Shown here: piece after piece, positions 1 to 6,532 of the stretch | How positions within the stretch are numbered: the stretch's first letter is position 1 | How the letters are laid out: the number at the start of each line of letters is the position of its first letter | From: Zoogloeaceae bacterium | Lineage (GTDB): Bacteria; Pseudomonadota; Gammaproteobacteria; Burkholderiales; Rhodocyclaceae | Assembly (NCBI GenBank): GCA_031267345.1 | Contig: JAIRZG010000100.1 | Location: 1 to 6,532 of the forward strand | Length of the DNA stretch: 6,532 bases | Direction of reading: 5' to 3' | The notes under the pieces: model-generated | Told to the model about the DNA's origin: nothing | What the model saw: only the letters and a program-made list of their open reading frames with translations | The model's database searches: none | Made by a program: the position numbers and the translations under genes

Positions 1-1173
1 GGCAATCGCTTTGCCGATCAACGCCCCATCGCGCCCGATCAGCGCCACGGCGCGACCATGTCGTTGCAGCGCGGGCAGCAACGGCGCGAAATCCTGCCCC
101 TTGCCCTCGCCGCCGAGAATCAGCGCCACCTTGCGCCCCATGCCGCGAATCGCCGCCAGCGTCGCGCCGACGTTGGTGCCTTTGGAATCATCCACGTACA
201 GCACGCCCGCCGCCTCCGTCAGCGGCGTCACCCGATGCGGCAAGCCCTTGAATGTCCGCAAGGCGGACAAAAGTCGCTGGTTGCCGAGGCCAATCGCCGT
301 GCAAAGCGCCAGCGCCGCCATGGCATTGGCGGCATTGTGCAAGCCTTTGAGCGGCAGATCGTCCAGCGCGATGAGCGGGTTTTCGCCGCAGCACAGGGTG
401 TTCTCACGAATGCCGTAATGTCCGCGGCGCGGCGGCGCGTCCAGGCCGAAGGTGAGCATCCGCTCCAGATTTTGCCAGTCGCCCATGCCGAGCGACCAGT
501 CATCCTCACGGTTCAACACCTGACGCGCCCCGCTCCGGAAAATGCGCGCCTTGGCAGTGGCGTAACGGGTCATGTCGCCATGCCGATCCAGATGGTCTTC
601 CGCCACATTCAGTACAGTCGCCGCCGAAAAGGGCAACCAGCTACTGGCTTCCAACTGGAAGCTGGAAAGCTCCAGCACCCAGACTTTCGGCAACGCGCCC
701 GCTTCCAGCGCCACCGTCAGCGCGTCCAGCAGCGAGGGCGAGATATTGCCGCAGGCAATGGCGTCCATGCCAATGCCATTCAAGAGATGCGCGGTCAGCG
801 CCGTGGTCGTGGTCTTGCCGTTGCTGCCGGTAATCGCCAGCGTCTGCGCGTCGGGCTGACAGTCGTCCAGCGCCGCCATGAACAGATCGACTTCCGAAAT
901 CACTTTGATGCCGGAAGCGGCAATCTCCGGCGTATTCAAGGGAATGCCGGGAGAGATCGCAATGGCGTCCGCCGCGCGGAAGATTTTGGCGTTGAACGCG
1001 CCCGCAATGACTTCGATTTCCGGCGCAAACGCCTGTAACGCCGCCAGACCCGGCGGCGCTTTGCGGCTGTCGACCACACACACGACCGCGCCCTGACGAT
1101 GCAGCCATTTGGCCATCGCCAGTCCGGACTCGCCGAGACCTGCCACTACAATACGTTTGCCGGAAAATTCCAT
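1..1173 (-). CDS. murD: UDP-MurNAc-L-Ala:D-Glu ligase MurD, 5' part
   Basis: Cytoplasmic ATP-dependent ligase that adds D-glutamate to UDP-MurNAc-L-Ala (EC 6.3.2.9). The frame opens at the ATG at 1173 and stays open to base 1, giving 391 residues with no stop. E. coli MurD has about 438, so roughly 60 or more C-terminal residues lie outside. N-terminal Rossmann-like domain: VVAGLGESGLA (9-19), close to the start of known MurDs, and ISPGIP (73-78). ATPase domain: TGSNGKTTT (115-123), ELSSFQLE (168-175), EDHLDRHG (192-199), and YATAK with Lys208 at the carbamylated-lysine position. C-terminal domain: HNAAN (279-283), GLPHR (310-314), DDSKGTN (328-334) and LGGEGKGQDF (353-362). ELSSFQLE and DDSKGTN distinguish MurD from MurE and MurF. 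Lys331, Thr333 and Lys358 match E. coli residues Lys319, Thr321 and Lys348, which contact D-Glu or nucleotide. The later substrate residues (Ser415 and Phe422 in E. coli) are not visible. ftsW and murG would be expected next. Confidence 0.96.
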   Translation of the reverse strand, partial: MEFSGKRIVVAGLGESGLAMAKWLHRQGAVVCVVDSRKAPPGLAALQAFAPEIEVIAGAFNAKIFRAADAIAISPGIPLNTPEIAASGIKVISEVDLFMAALDDCQPDAQTLAITGSNGKTTTTALTAHLLNGIGMDAIACGNISPSLLDALTVALEAGALPKVWVLELSSFQLEASSWLPFSAATVLNVAEDHLDRHGDMTRYATAKARIFRSGARQVLNREDDWSLGMGDWQNLERMLTFGLDAPPRRGHYGIRENTLCCGENPLIALDDLPLKGLHNAANAMAALALCTAIGLGNQRLLSALRTFKGLPHRVTPLTEAAGVLYVDDSKGTNVGATLAAIRGMGRKVALILGGEGKGQDFAPLLPALQRHGRAVALIGRDGALIGKAIA

Positions 1174-1181
1174 TGGGCTTG

Positions 1182-1184
1182 CCT
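1182..1184 (-). promoter_or_regulatory. Weak ribosome binding site of murD
   Basis: Reading the minus strand, the mraY stop TAG is followed by GCAAGCCCA and then the murD ATG at 1173. The only Shine-Dalgarno-like stretch is AGG, formed by the last two bases of the stop codon plus the next G, 8 nt before the ATG. It is the weakest site of the four junctions. murD may depend on ribosomes finishing mraY. Confidence 0.35.
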
Positions 1185-2286
1185 AACGCAGTTTCAGGGT
1201 GGAAAGGCCAAACAGCACCAGCAGGATGGTGATGATCCAGAAGCGCACCACCACCTGCGTTTCTTTCCAGCCGCTTTGCTCAAAATGATGATGCAGCGGC
1301 GCCATGAGAAAAATGCGCCGCCCCACGCCGTAGCGGCGCAAGGTGTATTGAAACCAGCCGACCTGAATCATGACCGACAGGGTTTCCACCACGAACACCC
1401 CGCCCATGATGAACAGCACGACTTCCTGACGCACAATCACCGCCACGCAGCCCAATGCCGCGCCCAGCGAGAGCGCCCCGACATCACCCATGAAAACTTC
1501 CGCCGGATAGGCGTTGAACCACAAAAAGCCCAGTCCCGCGCCGGCAATCGCCGCCAGCAGGATGCACAACTCGCCCGCGCCGGGCACATAAGGCATGAGC
1601 AGATATTCGGAATAGCGGATATTGCCCGCCACATAGGCAAAAATGGCGAGCGCGACGGCGATCATCACCGTCGGCATGATCGCCAAGCCATCGAGTCCAT
1701 CGGTCAGGTTGATGGCGTTGGATGTGCCGACGATGACGAAGTAGGTCAGCGTCACAAACCCCCAAATGCCCAACGGATAAACAATGGTCTTGAAGAACGG
1801 CACGATCAGTTCGGTCTGCGCCGGATTGTCGGCGGAAAAGGCGAGAAACAGCGCCGCGCCCAGCCCCAGCAGCGATTGCCAGAAAAATTTCCAGCGGCTC
1901 GCCAGACCTTTCGGGTCGCGGTACACCACTTTTTTCCAGTCGTCGCACCAGCCGATGACGCCAAAACCCAGGGTGACGACCAGCACCGTCCATACGTAGC
2001 GATTGGCGAGATCGCCCCACAAAAGGGTGGTCAGCGTGATGGCGAGCAGAATCAATACCCCGCCCATCGTGGGTGTGCCGGATTTGACCAGATGCGTTTC
2101 CGGCCCGCAAGCACGCACCGCCTGTCCGATTTTTTTCGCCGCCAGCCAGCGGATGACCTTCGGCCCCAGCGCCAGCGAAAAGAACATCGCCGTCATCGCC
2201 GCCAGCACGGTGCGCAGAGTCTGGTAATTGAATACGGAAAAAGCCCGCACTTCCTGGGAGAGCCATTGAAAAAGCAGAAGCAACAT
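1183..2286 (-). CDS. mraY: Phospho-MurNAc-pentapeptide transferase MraY
   Basis: Polytopic inner-membrane enzyme (EC 2.7.8.13) that transfers phospho-MurNAc-pentapeptide from UDP to undecaprenyl phosphate, making lipid I. At 367 aa it compares with 360 in E. coli and aligns from first to last residue by memory (MLLLLFQWLS at the start, GLSTLKLR at the end). Hydrophobic segments recur along the whole length, consistent with the family's ten helices. Catalytic and binding motifs: KSGTPTMGG (68-76), the DDW pair Asp115-Asp116, NLTDGLDGLA (193-202), MGDVG with Asp268, and PLHHHFEQSGW (330-340). The three aspartates match E. coli Asp115, Asp116 and Asp267. The loop YTLRRYGVGRRIF before the HHH motif is about six residues longer than in E. 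coli, as I recall for betaproteobacteria. The ATG overlaps the murF stop by one base, which suggests coupling. It ends in TAG, with murD 9 nt downstream. Confidence 0.98.
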   Translation of the reverse strand: MLLLLFQWLSQEVRAFSVFNYQTLRTVLAAMTAMFFSLALGPKVIRWLAAKKIGQAVRACGPETHLVKSGTPTMGGVLILLAITLTTLLWGDLANRYVWTVLVVTLGFGVIGWCDDWKKVVYRDPKGLASRWKFFWQSLLGLGAALFLAFSADNPAQTELIVPFFKTIVYPLGIWGFVTLTYFVIVGTSNAINLTDGLDGLAIMPTVMIAVALAIFAYVAGNIRYSEYLLMPYVPGAGELCILLAAIAGAGLGFLWFNAYPAEVFMGDVGALSLGAALGCVAVIVRQEVVLFIMGGVFVVETLSVMIQVGWFQYTLRRYGVGRRIFLMAPLHHHFEQSGWKETQVVVRFWIITILLVLFGLSTLKLR

Positions 2287-3695
2287 CAGTCCGCCCCCCC
2301 GTCTGTTTCTCCCGCGTCCAGCAATAACGTCACGACCCGCTCCATCCGCATGAAGCGCGACCCCTTGACCAGCAGCGTGATCGCGTCGGAATGCCTGTCC
2401 TTGACGTAATCCCGCAATTCTTCCCGCAGCGCCTTGACCAGCGTCTCCGGCGTTTTGAAAACGCGCGCACCCTCGCCAAAATTACGCGCCGCTTGCACAC
2501 TGGCCTCGCCCAACGCATAGAGGCGATCCACGCCCATACTTTTGGCGTAACCTCCGATTTCATCATGGTATTGGGCGCTGTCCTCGCCGACTTCGCCCAT
2601 GTCGCCCAACACCAGAAACCGCCGCCCGACCACACCCGCCAACACCTCGATGCCCGCGCGCACCGAATCCGGATTGGCGTTATAGGTGTCATCGAGAATG
2701 ACTGCGCCATACGGCCCGACTTTTTGTTGCAGACGCCCGCCCACGCCTGAAAACCGGCGCAAGCCTTCGACCAGCGCGTCCATATCCAGCCCCACCGCCA
2801 GACCTGCCGCCGCTGCGGCGCAGGCGTTCAGGGCGTTGTGACGACCGGGAATTTGCAACTCGAAATCGCGCGCGCCCCGGGCGGTCGTGAGCGTGAGGCG
2901 GGCGCCCAGGCCGCGCAGACTGACCTCGCCGCGCACGTCGGCGGGATGTTCGAGCGCGAAAGTCAGCGTTCGGCGGCTGGCGTTTTTCCGTTGCCAGAGC
3001 GCGGCCTGCGGGTCGTCGTTATTGATGAGGGCGATGCCGTCCTGTTCCAGACCGTCATACACGTCGGCTTTTTCCATCGCCACCAAGGTCAAGTCGCCCA
3101 TGCCTTCCAGATGGGCGCGCTGGGCGTTGGTGATGAGCGCTGCCGTGGGACGAACGATCTGCGTGAGATAGCCAATCTCGCCCGGATGGTTCATGCCCAT
3201 TTCCAGCACCGCCGCCCGGTGTTCCGGCCCCAGACGCAGCAAGGTCAGCGGGACGCCAATATCGTTGTTGAAATTGCCCTGCGGCGTCAGGATGGCGTTT
3301 TCTCCCCAGGCCGTTTTCAGGATGCTGGCGATCATTTCGCGCGTGGTGGTCTTGCCGTTGGAGCCGGTCACGGCGATCACCGGACACGAGCATTTGCGCC
3401 GCCACGCCGCCGCCAATCGTCCCAGCGCCAGACGGGTGTCTTCCACCAGAATGACCGGAACACCCTGCGGCAGTTTGTCCGCAGAATGCGCCAGCAAGGC
3501 CACCGCGCCCTGAGCGACGGCTTCTTCCAGATAATCATGGGCGTCGAAACGCTCGCCCTGCAAGGCGACGAACAGACATTGCGCGCAAGCCTGACGGGTA
3601 TCCGTCGCCACGCCAACGAGTTTGATGTTGCCGCCGCCTGCCACCAGACGACCCGATACCGCTTTGGCAATGCGTGCCAACGACCCGCGCATCAT
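2286..3695 (-). CDS. murF: UDP-MurNAc-tripeptide:D-Ala-D-Ala ligase MurF
   Basis: Cytoplasmic ATP-dependent ligase that joins D-Ala-D-Ala to UDP-MurNAc-L-Ala-D-Glu-meso-DAP, giving the UDP-MurNAc-pentapeptide (EC 6.3.2.10) that MraY uses. At 469 aa it is slightly longer than E. coli MurF (452). N-terminal domain: VATDTRQA (29-36), then LFVALQGERFDAHDY (41-55), the substrate-binding fold shared with MurE. Central domain: P-loop TGSNGKTTT (110-118), TPQGNFNNDIGVPL (137-150), EMGMNHPGEI (165-174), ITNAQRAHLEGMG (188-200), and EKAD with Lys209 at the conserved lysine position. C-terminal domain: GRHNALN (284-290), DDTYNANPDS (335-344), LGDMGEVGE (363-371) and KGSRFMRME (444-452). DTYNANPDS and the EMGMNHPGEI form of the central motif separate it from MurC, MurD and MurE. 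The protein begins Met-Met, so the start could be one codon later. Upstream it overlaps murE by 4 nt (ATGA) and downstream it overlaps mraY by 1 nt (TGATG). Its last codons contain a run of seven G. Confidence 0.98.
   Translation of the reverse strand: MMRGSLARIAKAVSGRLVAGGGNIKLVGVATDTRQACAQCLFVALQGERFDAHDYLEEAVAQGAVALLAHSADKLPQGVPVILVEDTRLALGRLAAAWRRKCSCPVIAVTGSNGKTTTREMIASILKTAWGENAILTPQGNFNNDIGVPLTLLRLGPEHRAAVLEMGMNHPGEIGYLTQIVRPTAALITNAQRAHLEGMGDLTLVAMEKADVYDGLEQDGIALINNDDPQAALWQRKNASRRTLTFALEHPADVRGEVSLRGLGARLTLTTARGARDFELQIPGRHNALNACAAAAAGLAVGLDMDALVEGLRRFSGVGGRLQQKVGPYGAVILDDTYNANPDSVRAGIEVLAGVVGRRFLVLGDMGEVGEDSAQYHDEIGGYAKSMGVDRLYALGEASVQAARNFGEGARVFKTPETLVKALREELRDYVKDRHSDAITLLVKGSRFMRMERVVTLLLDAGETDGGAD
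2294..2300 (-). promoter_or_regulatory. G7 tract, likely ribosome binding site of mraY
   Basis: Seven consecutive G on the minus strand (C7 on the plus strand) end 7 nt before the mraY ATG at 2286. Five G can pair with the CCUCC core of the anti-Shine-Dalgarno through one G-U wobble, and no better purine tract lies at a suitable distance. The run also encodes Gly-Gly and the first base of the following Ala codon near the end of murF. That it is the functional binding site is inference from position. Confidence 0.5.
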
Positions 3696-5275
3696 GCCCT
3701 GCCCTCCCGGTGTTGTTGCGCCTGCCGCCAGATTGCCAGCGACGAACGGACGATTTCACCATCCTGAAACGGATACCGCACTCCGGCGATTTCCTGATAG
3801 GTTTCATGCCCCTTGCCCGCCAGCAGAATCACGTCCGGCTGCGCCGCCGACAAAATGGCGCGGCGGATGGCTTCGCCCCGATCCACCTCCATTTCCGCCG
3901 TCGTATCCGCCGGAACGCCCTGACGAATATCGTCGATGATGACATAAGGATTTTCGTGGCGCGGGTTGTCGCTGGTGATCCACAGCCTGTCCGCGCCCGC
4001 CGCCGCGACTTCGCCCATCAGCGGACGTTTGCCGCGATCGCGGTCGCCGCCGCAACCAAATACGCAGATCAGCCGCCCGCCGCGCATCTTCGCCAGCGGG
4101 CGCAGGGTTGCCAGCGCGTTTTCCAGCGCGTCGGGCGTGTGTGCGTAATCGACCAGCACCAGCGGTAGCGCGTCATAGGCGTCGTCGCTCGCGCCGCCAT
4201 AGCGTTGCATCCGTCCCGGCGGCGGCGTGAGCCGCTCCAGCCGCGCCGTGGTCTCGCGCATGGAAAGTCCCGCTTCCAGCAGCGTCGCCGCCACCGCCAA
4301 CAGATTGGCGATGTTGTAAGCGCCCAGCACCTCCGTCTCGACCTGGGCGTCGCCCCAAGGCGTGGAAAGGGTAAAAACCTGACTGTTCGTCGTGGCGCGC
4401 AAATGCCGCGCCGAAACGCGCTCCGGCTCGCGCCCCGCGCGACGCACGTCCGCATTGACGCGCTCCGGACAAAGGCTGTAGCCGATAATGCGTCTGGCGG
4501 TCGTCACCCGCGCCAGATGTTGTCCCTGTTCATCATCTAGATTGAGGATCGCCAGTCGCAATTCCGGCCAGCGCAAGAGTTTTTCCTTGGCGCGGGCATA
4601 GGCCGCCATCGAGCCGTGGTAGTCGAGATGGTCGCGGGTGAAATTGGTGAAAATGGCCGTATCCACGGTCGCGCCATTCAGCCGCCCTTCTTCCATGCCG
4701 ATGGAACTGGCTTCCAGCGCGCAAGCCTTGCCGCCCTGCGCCGCGATTTCCTTGAGCAGACGCGCCAGCGTCGTCGCCTCCGGCGTGGTAAAGCCGGTAA
4801 GCCGCAAATCTTCCGGAAAGCCCGCGCCCAGAGAGCCGATAACGCCGCAACGTTCCGGCCAGGCCGCCGCCAGCCATTGACTGATGGTGGTTTTGCCATT
4901 GGTGCCGGTGACGGCGATGAGTTTCAGCCGTTCGCAAGGCCGTCCATAAACCTCATGCGCCAGCGACCCGGCAAGCGCGCGCAGATTCGGCGTCGCCAAA
5001 TTGGGAATACGCGCCGCCGCATCCCAGACAAAACCGCCGCCCGGCTCCCAACATACCGCCGCCGCGCCTTTCGCCAACGCGTCGGCGATATGCCGTCGAC
5101 CATCACCCGCATGGCCCGGACACGCCATAAACAGATCGCCGGGAAGCGTCCGTCGGCTGTCATCCGTCACACCCGTCAGACGCACATCGGTCTCTGCAGT
5201 CAGGACGCGCAGAATCTCCCGCGCCTGTTGCAGGCATTCCTGCTGACGCGCCGCCAGTTTTGCCGCCGAGGTCAT
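3692..5275 (-). CDS. murE: UDP-MurNAc-L-Ala-D-Glu:meso-DAP ligase MurE
   Basis: Cytoplasmic ATP-dependent ligase that adds meso-diaminopimelate to UDP-MurNAc-L-Ala-D-Glu, the third-residue step of peptidoglycan stem peptide synthesis (EC 6.3.2.13). At 527 aa it is somewhat longer than E. coli MurE (495). N-terminal domain: DDSRRTLPGDLFMACPG (38-54) matches the UDP-binding region. Central ATPase domain: P-loop GTNGKTT (124-130), TTPEA (163-167), EASSIG (188-193), NFTRDHLDYHG (211-221), and YARAK with Lys230 at the position carbamylated in Mur ligases. C-terminal domain: GCGGDRDRGKRP (407-418), DNPR (436-439) followed by HENP, and GKGHE (487-491). DNPR indicates meso-DAP rather than L-lysine specificity, as expected for a Gram-negative. 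The start overlaps the ftsI stop (ATGA) and the stop overlaps the murF start (ATGA). The Ile in EASSIG, where most families have His, is a trait I associate with betaproteobacteria. All core motifs are intact. Confidence 0.98.
   Translation of the reverse strand: MTSAAKLAARQQECLQQAREILRVLTAETDVRLTGVTDDSRRTLPGDLFMACPGHAGDGRRHIADALAKGAAAVCWEPGGGFVWDAAARIPNLATPNLRALAGSLAHEVYGRPCERLKLIAVTGTNGKTTISQWLAAAWPERCGVIGSLGAGFPEDLRLTGFTTPEATTLARLLKEIAAQGGKACALEASSIGMEEGRLNGATVDTAIFTNFTRDHLDYHGSMAAYARAKEKLLRWPELRLAILNLDDEQGQHLARVTTARRIIGYSLCPERVNADVRRAGREPERVSARHLRATTNSQVFTLSTPWGDAQVETEVLGAYNIANLLAVAATLLEAGLSMRETTARLERLTPPPGRMQRYGGASDDAYDALPLVLVDYAHTPDALENALATLRPLAKMRGGRLICVFGCGGDRDRGKRPLMGEVAAAGADRLWITSDNPRHENPYVIIDDIRQGVPADTTAEMEVDRGEAIRRAILSAAQPDVILLAGKGHETYQEIAGVRYPFQDGEIVRSSLAIWRQAQQHREGRA
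3703..3707 (-). promoter_or_regulatory. Ribosome binding site of murF
   Basis: On the minus strand a GGAGG, within GGGAGGG, lies in the last codons of murE, 7 nt before the ATG at 3695 and 10 nt before a second in-frame ATG at 3692. The spacing favours the first ATG, which is also the one overlapping the murE stop. It is the best Shine-Dalgarno match in the window. Confidence 0.7.
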
Positions 5276-6532
5276 AGCGGCGACTCCGCAGGCAGGGCGG
5301 CGACCTGCGTCAGCATATCCGGCGCAATGCCCAAAGTCCGCAACGCGCCCGCCATAATCCGGGCGAATACCGGCGCGGCGACCGTACCGCCATAATGTTG
5401 CCCCGCCGAGGGTTCGTCGATCATCACCGCGATCACCAGACGCGGATTGGACATGGGCGCGATGCCGACAAAGGAAGCGACGTACTTGTCACGCGCGTAG
5501 TCCACGCCTTCAATCTTGTAGGCCGTGCCAGTCTTGCCGCCAACGCGATAACCGGGCACCTGCGCGCGCGGCGCAGTGCCGCCGGGACGCACCGCCATCT
5601 CCAGCATGGCGCGAATTTCACGCGCCGTTTGCGAGGAAAACACGGGGATGCCGCGCGGCGGCGGGCCTTCGCGCAAGCGCAGGGAAAGCGGAATCCGGTC
5701 GCCATCGCGGGCGAAAACCAGATAGGACGAGGCCAGTTGCATCAGACTGGTGGAAATGCCATGACCATAAGACATGGTGGCCTGCTCAATCGGCTGCCAG
5801 CTTTTCCAGGGACGCAGACGCCCGCTGACCACGCCGGGGAAATCCAGACGTGGCGGCGCGCCAAAGCCCAGGCTGTCGAACATCTCCCACATTTCTTTTG
5901 GCTGAAAGGCAGCGGCGATTTTGGCGGCGCCGACATTGGAGGATTTTTGAATCACCTGCGCCAGAGTAAGCTGACCGTAGGCATGGGAATCCGAAATGGT
6001 GGCGTTGCCGATGGTCAGCCGCCCCGGCGAACAGTCAATGAGACTGTCGAAACGGTAATGCCCTTTTTCCAGCGCCAGCGCCACCGTAAAGGGTTTCAGG
6101 GTGGAACCCGGTTCAAAACTGTCGGTAACGGCGAGATTGCGCAATTTCGAGCCGAAGCGCTGGGCAAAATTGTTCGGGTTGTAGGAAGGCCAGTTGGCGA
6201 GCGCCAGCACCTCGCCATTTTGCGCGTCCAGCACCACGGCGCTCGCCGCTTTCGCCTGGTGCTCATAAACCGCCTGTTTGACGGCGGAAAAAACCAGATA
6301 CTGAATTTTGGAATCCAACGCCAGAAGAATATCCCGTCCATCCTGTGGCGGTTGCATTCCCTTGACATCCTCGACGATCTGCCCGCGCCGATCTCGAATG
6401 ACGCTGCGGTGTCCGGGGATGCCCGTGAGTTCGTCCTGAAAGGCCAGTTCCACGCCTTCCTGCCCCTTGTCGTCGATGCCGGCAAAACCGACCACGTGCG
6501 CCGCCATTTCCGCCGCCGGATAAAAACGGCGG
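5272..6532 (-). CDS. ftsI: Peptidoglycan D,D-transpeptidase FtsI (PBP3), 3' part
   Basis: Septal class B penicillin-binding protein that cross-links peptidoglycan at the division site, acting on the periplasmic side of the inner membrane. The frame is open through the right edge. It reads RRFYPAAEMAAHVVGF, as in the middle of known FtsI proteins, so the ATG at 6507 is an internal methionine. About 419 codons are visible. Compared with E. coli FtsI (588 aa), the cytoplasmic tail, the single membrane helix and much of the N-terminal pedestal (about 200 residues) lie outside. Counting from the Met at 6507, the active-site motifs are complete: EPGSTLKP with nucleophile Ser135 (codon 6105-6103) and Lys138, SSN at 189-191, and KTGT at 325-328. 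GQEGVELAF at 15-23 is also typical. The stop TGA overlaps the murE start in an ATGA, so murE is probably translationally coupled. A PBP2-type paralogue is unlikely given the murE-murF-mraY-murD context. Confidence 0.96.
   Translation of the reverse strand, partial: RRFYPAAEMAAHVVGFAGIDDKGQEGVELAFQDELTGIPGHRSVIRDRRGQIVEDVKGMQPPQDGRDILLALDSKIQYLVFSAVKQAVYEHQAKAASAVVLDAQNGEVLALANWPSYNPNNFAQRFGSKLRNLAVTDSFEPGSTLKPFTVALALEKGHYRFDSLIDCSPGRLTIGNATISDSHAYGQLTLAQVIQKSSNVGAAKIAAAFQPKEMWEMFDSLGFGAPPRLDFPGVVSGRLRPWKSWQPIEQATMSYGHGISTSLMQLASSYLVFARDGDRIPLSLRLREGPPPRGIPVFSSQTAREIRAMLEMAVRPGGTAPRAQVPGYRVGGKTGTAYKIEGVDYARDKYVASFVGIAPMSNPRLVIAVMIDEPSAGQHYGGTVAAPVFARIMAGALRTLGIAPDMLTQVAALPAESPL
5284..5287 (-). 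promoter_or_regulatory. Ribosome binding site of murE
   Basis: On the minus strand GGAG lies inside the last codons of ftsI, with 8 nt between it and the murE ATG at 5275. The spacing is good and supports this start over any downstream one. Ribosomes terminating on ftsI would pass directly over the site. Confidence 0.6.

Noticed and set aside
641..1108. Minus-strand open frame of 155 codons within the murD region
   Set aside because: It is out of frame with murD, whose uninterrupted reading from 1173 to 1 carries every expected motif. This frame gives Gly/Arg/Ala-rich nonsense.
1099..2409. Long plus-strand open frame (436 codons) opposite mraY and the end of murF, with others at 58-1038 and 2838-3767
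   Set aside because: They are antisense to genes with complete family motifs. Their translations are rich in His, Arg and Gln with no recognisable domain. Such frames arise on the opposite strand of GC-rich genes with strong third-position bias.
780..4905. Three similar TG(S/T)NGKTT segments in murD, murF and murE, resembling an internal duplication
   Set aside because: These are the ATP-binding loops of the Mur ligase family, an ancient paralogy present in nearly all bacteria. Nucleotide similarity does not extend beyond the motif.
5568..5580. GC-alternating near-palindrome TGCGCGCGCGGCGCA
   Set aside because: It is within FtsI codons for conserved sequence and is too short to call a regulatory or Z-DNA element. 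Similar strings are expected at this GC content.
5272..6507. ATG at 6507 as the start of a short, soluble FtsI-like protein
   Set aside because: Upstream codons in the same frame read RRFYPAAE, which matches the interior of FtsI, and no stop occurs before the right edge. The gene simply enters from outside the window.
6508..6532. Inverted repeat CCGCCG/CGGCGG around a T-rich loop at the right edge, resembling a terminator
   Set aside because: It lies inside ftsI coding sequence, the T run is in the loop and not after the stem, and it encodes conserved residues (RRFYPAAE).
1..6532. Frequent CGCCAG / CGCCAGCG words across the plus strand, suggesting a dispersed repeat or uptake-type sequence
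   Set aside because: On the coding strand these are mostly CTG GCG (Leu-Ala) and related favoured codons in frame. The flanks are not conserved, so codon bias explains them. A genome-wide word count would be needed to claim more.

Overview
The window is a stretch of the division and cell wall (dcw) cluster, read entirely on the minus strand. In transcription order, from right to left, it holds ftsI (3' part, entering at the right edge), murE, murF, mraY and murD (5' part, leaving at the left edge). This is the classical proteobacterial dcw order. No gene-free stretch exceeds 10 bases. I see no tRNA, rRNA, mobile element, CRISPR array, internal promoter or terminator.

The proteins point to a Gram-negative proteobacterium, most likely a betaproteobacterium. 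MurE carries the DNPR signature of meso-diaminopimelate-adding ligases. MraY has the extended loop before the HHH motif (YTLRRYGVGRRIF) and the KETQVVVRFWIIT C-terminal stretch that I associate with betaproteobacterial MraY. MurE has EASSIG where most families have EVSSH. GC content is roughly 60% by eye, with strong preference for GCG, CTG and CGC codons. Genus cannot be given from this window.

Region by region: 6531-5272 is the FtsI (PBP3) transpeptidase domain with all three active-site motifs. 5275-3692 is complete MurE, 3695-2286 complete MurF and 2286-1183 complete MraY. 1173-1 is MurD from its start codon to residue 391. The first three junctions are start/stop overlaps (ATGA, ATGA, TGATG) and the last is a 9-nt gap, so translational coupling in one polycistronic message is likely.

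Together the genes build and use the peptidoglycan precursor. MurD adds D-Glu to UDP-MurNAc-L-Ala, MurE adds meso-DAP and MurF adds D-Ala-D-Ala. MraY transfers the finished phospho-MurNAc-pentapeptide to undecaprenyl phosphate, giving lipid I. FtsI cross-links septal peptidoglycan. All catalytic motifs within the window are intact and I found no frameshift or premature stop. This is a conserved housekeeping region and I do not see a new system in it. The most unusual detail is a run of seven G at the murF/mraY junction. It probably serves as the mraY ribosome binding site, and a -1 slip there would fuse MurF to MraY in frame.
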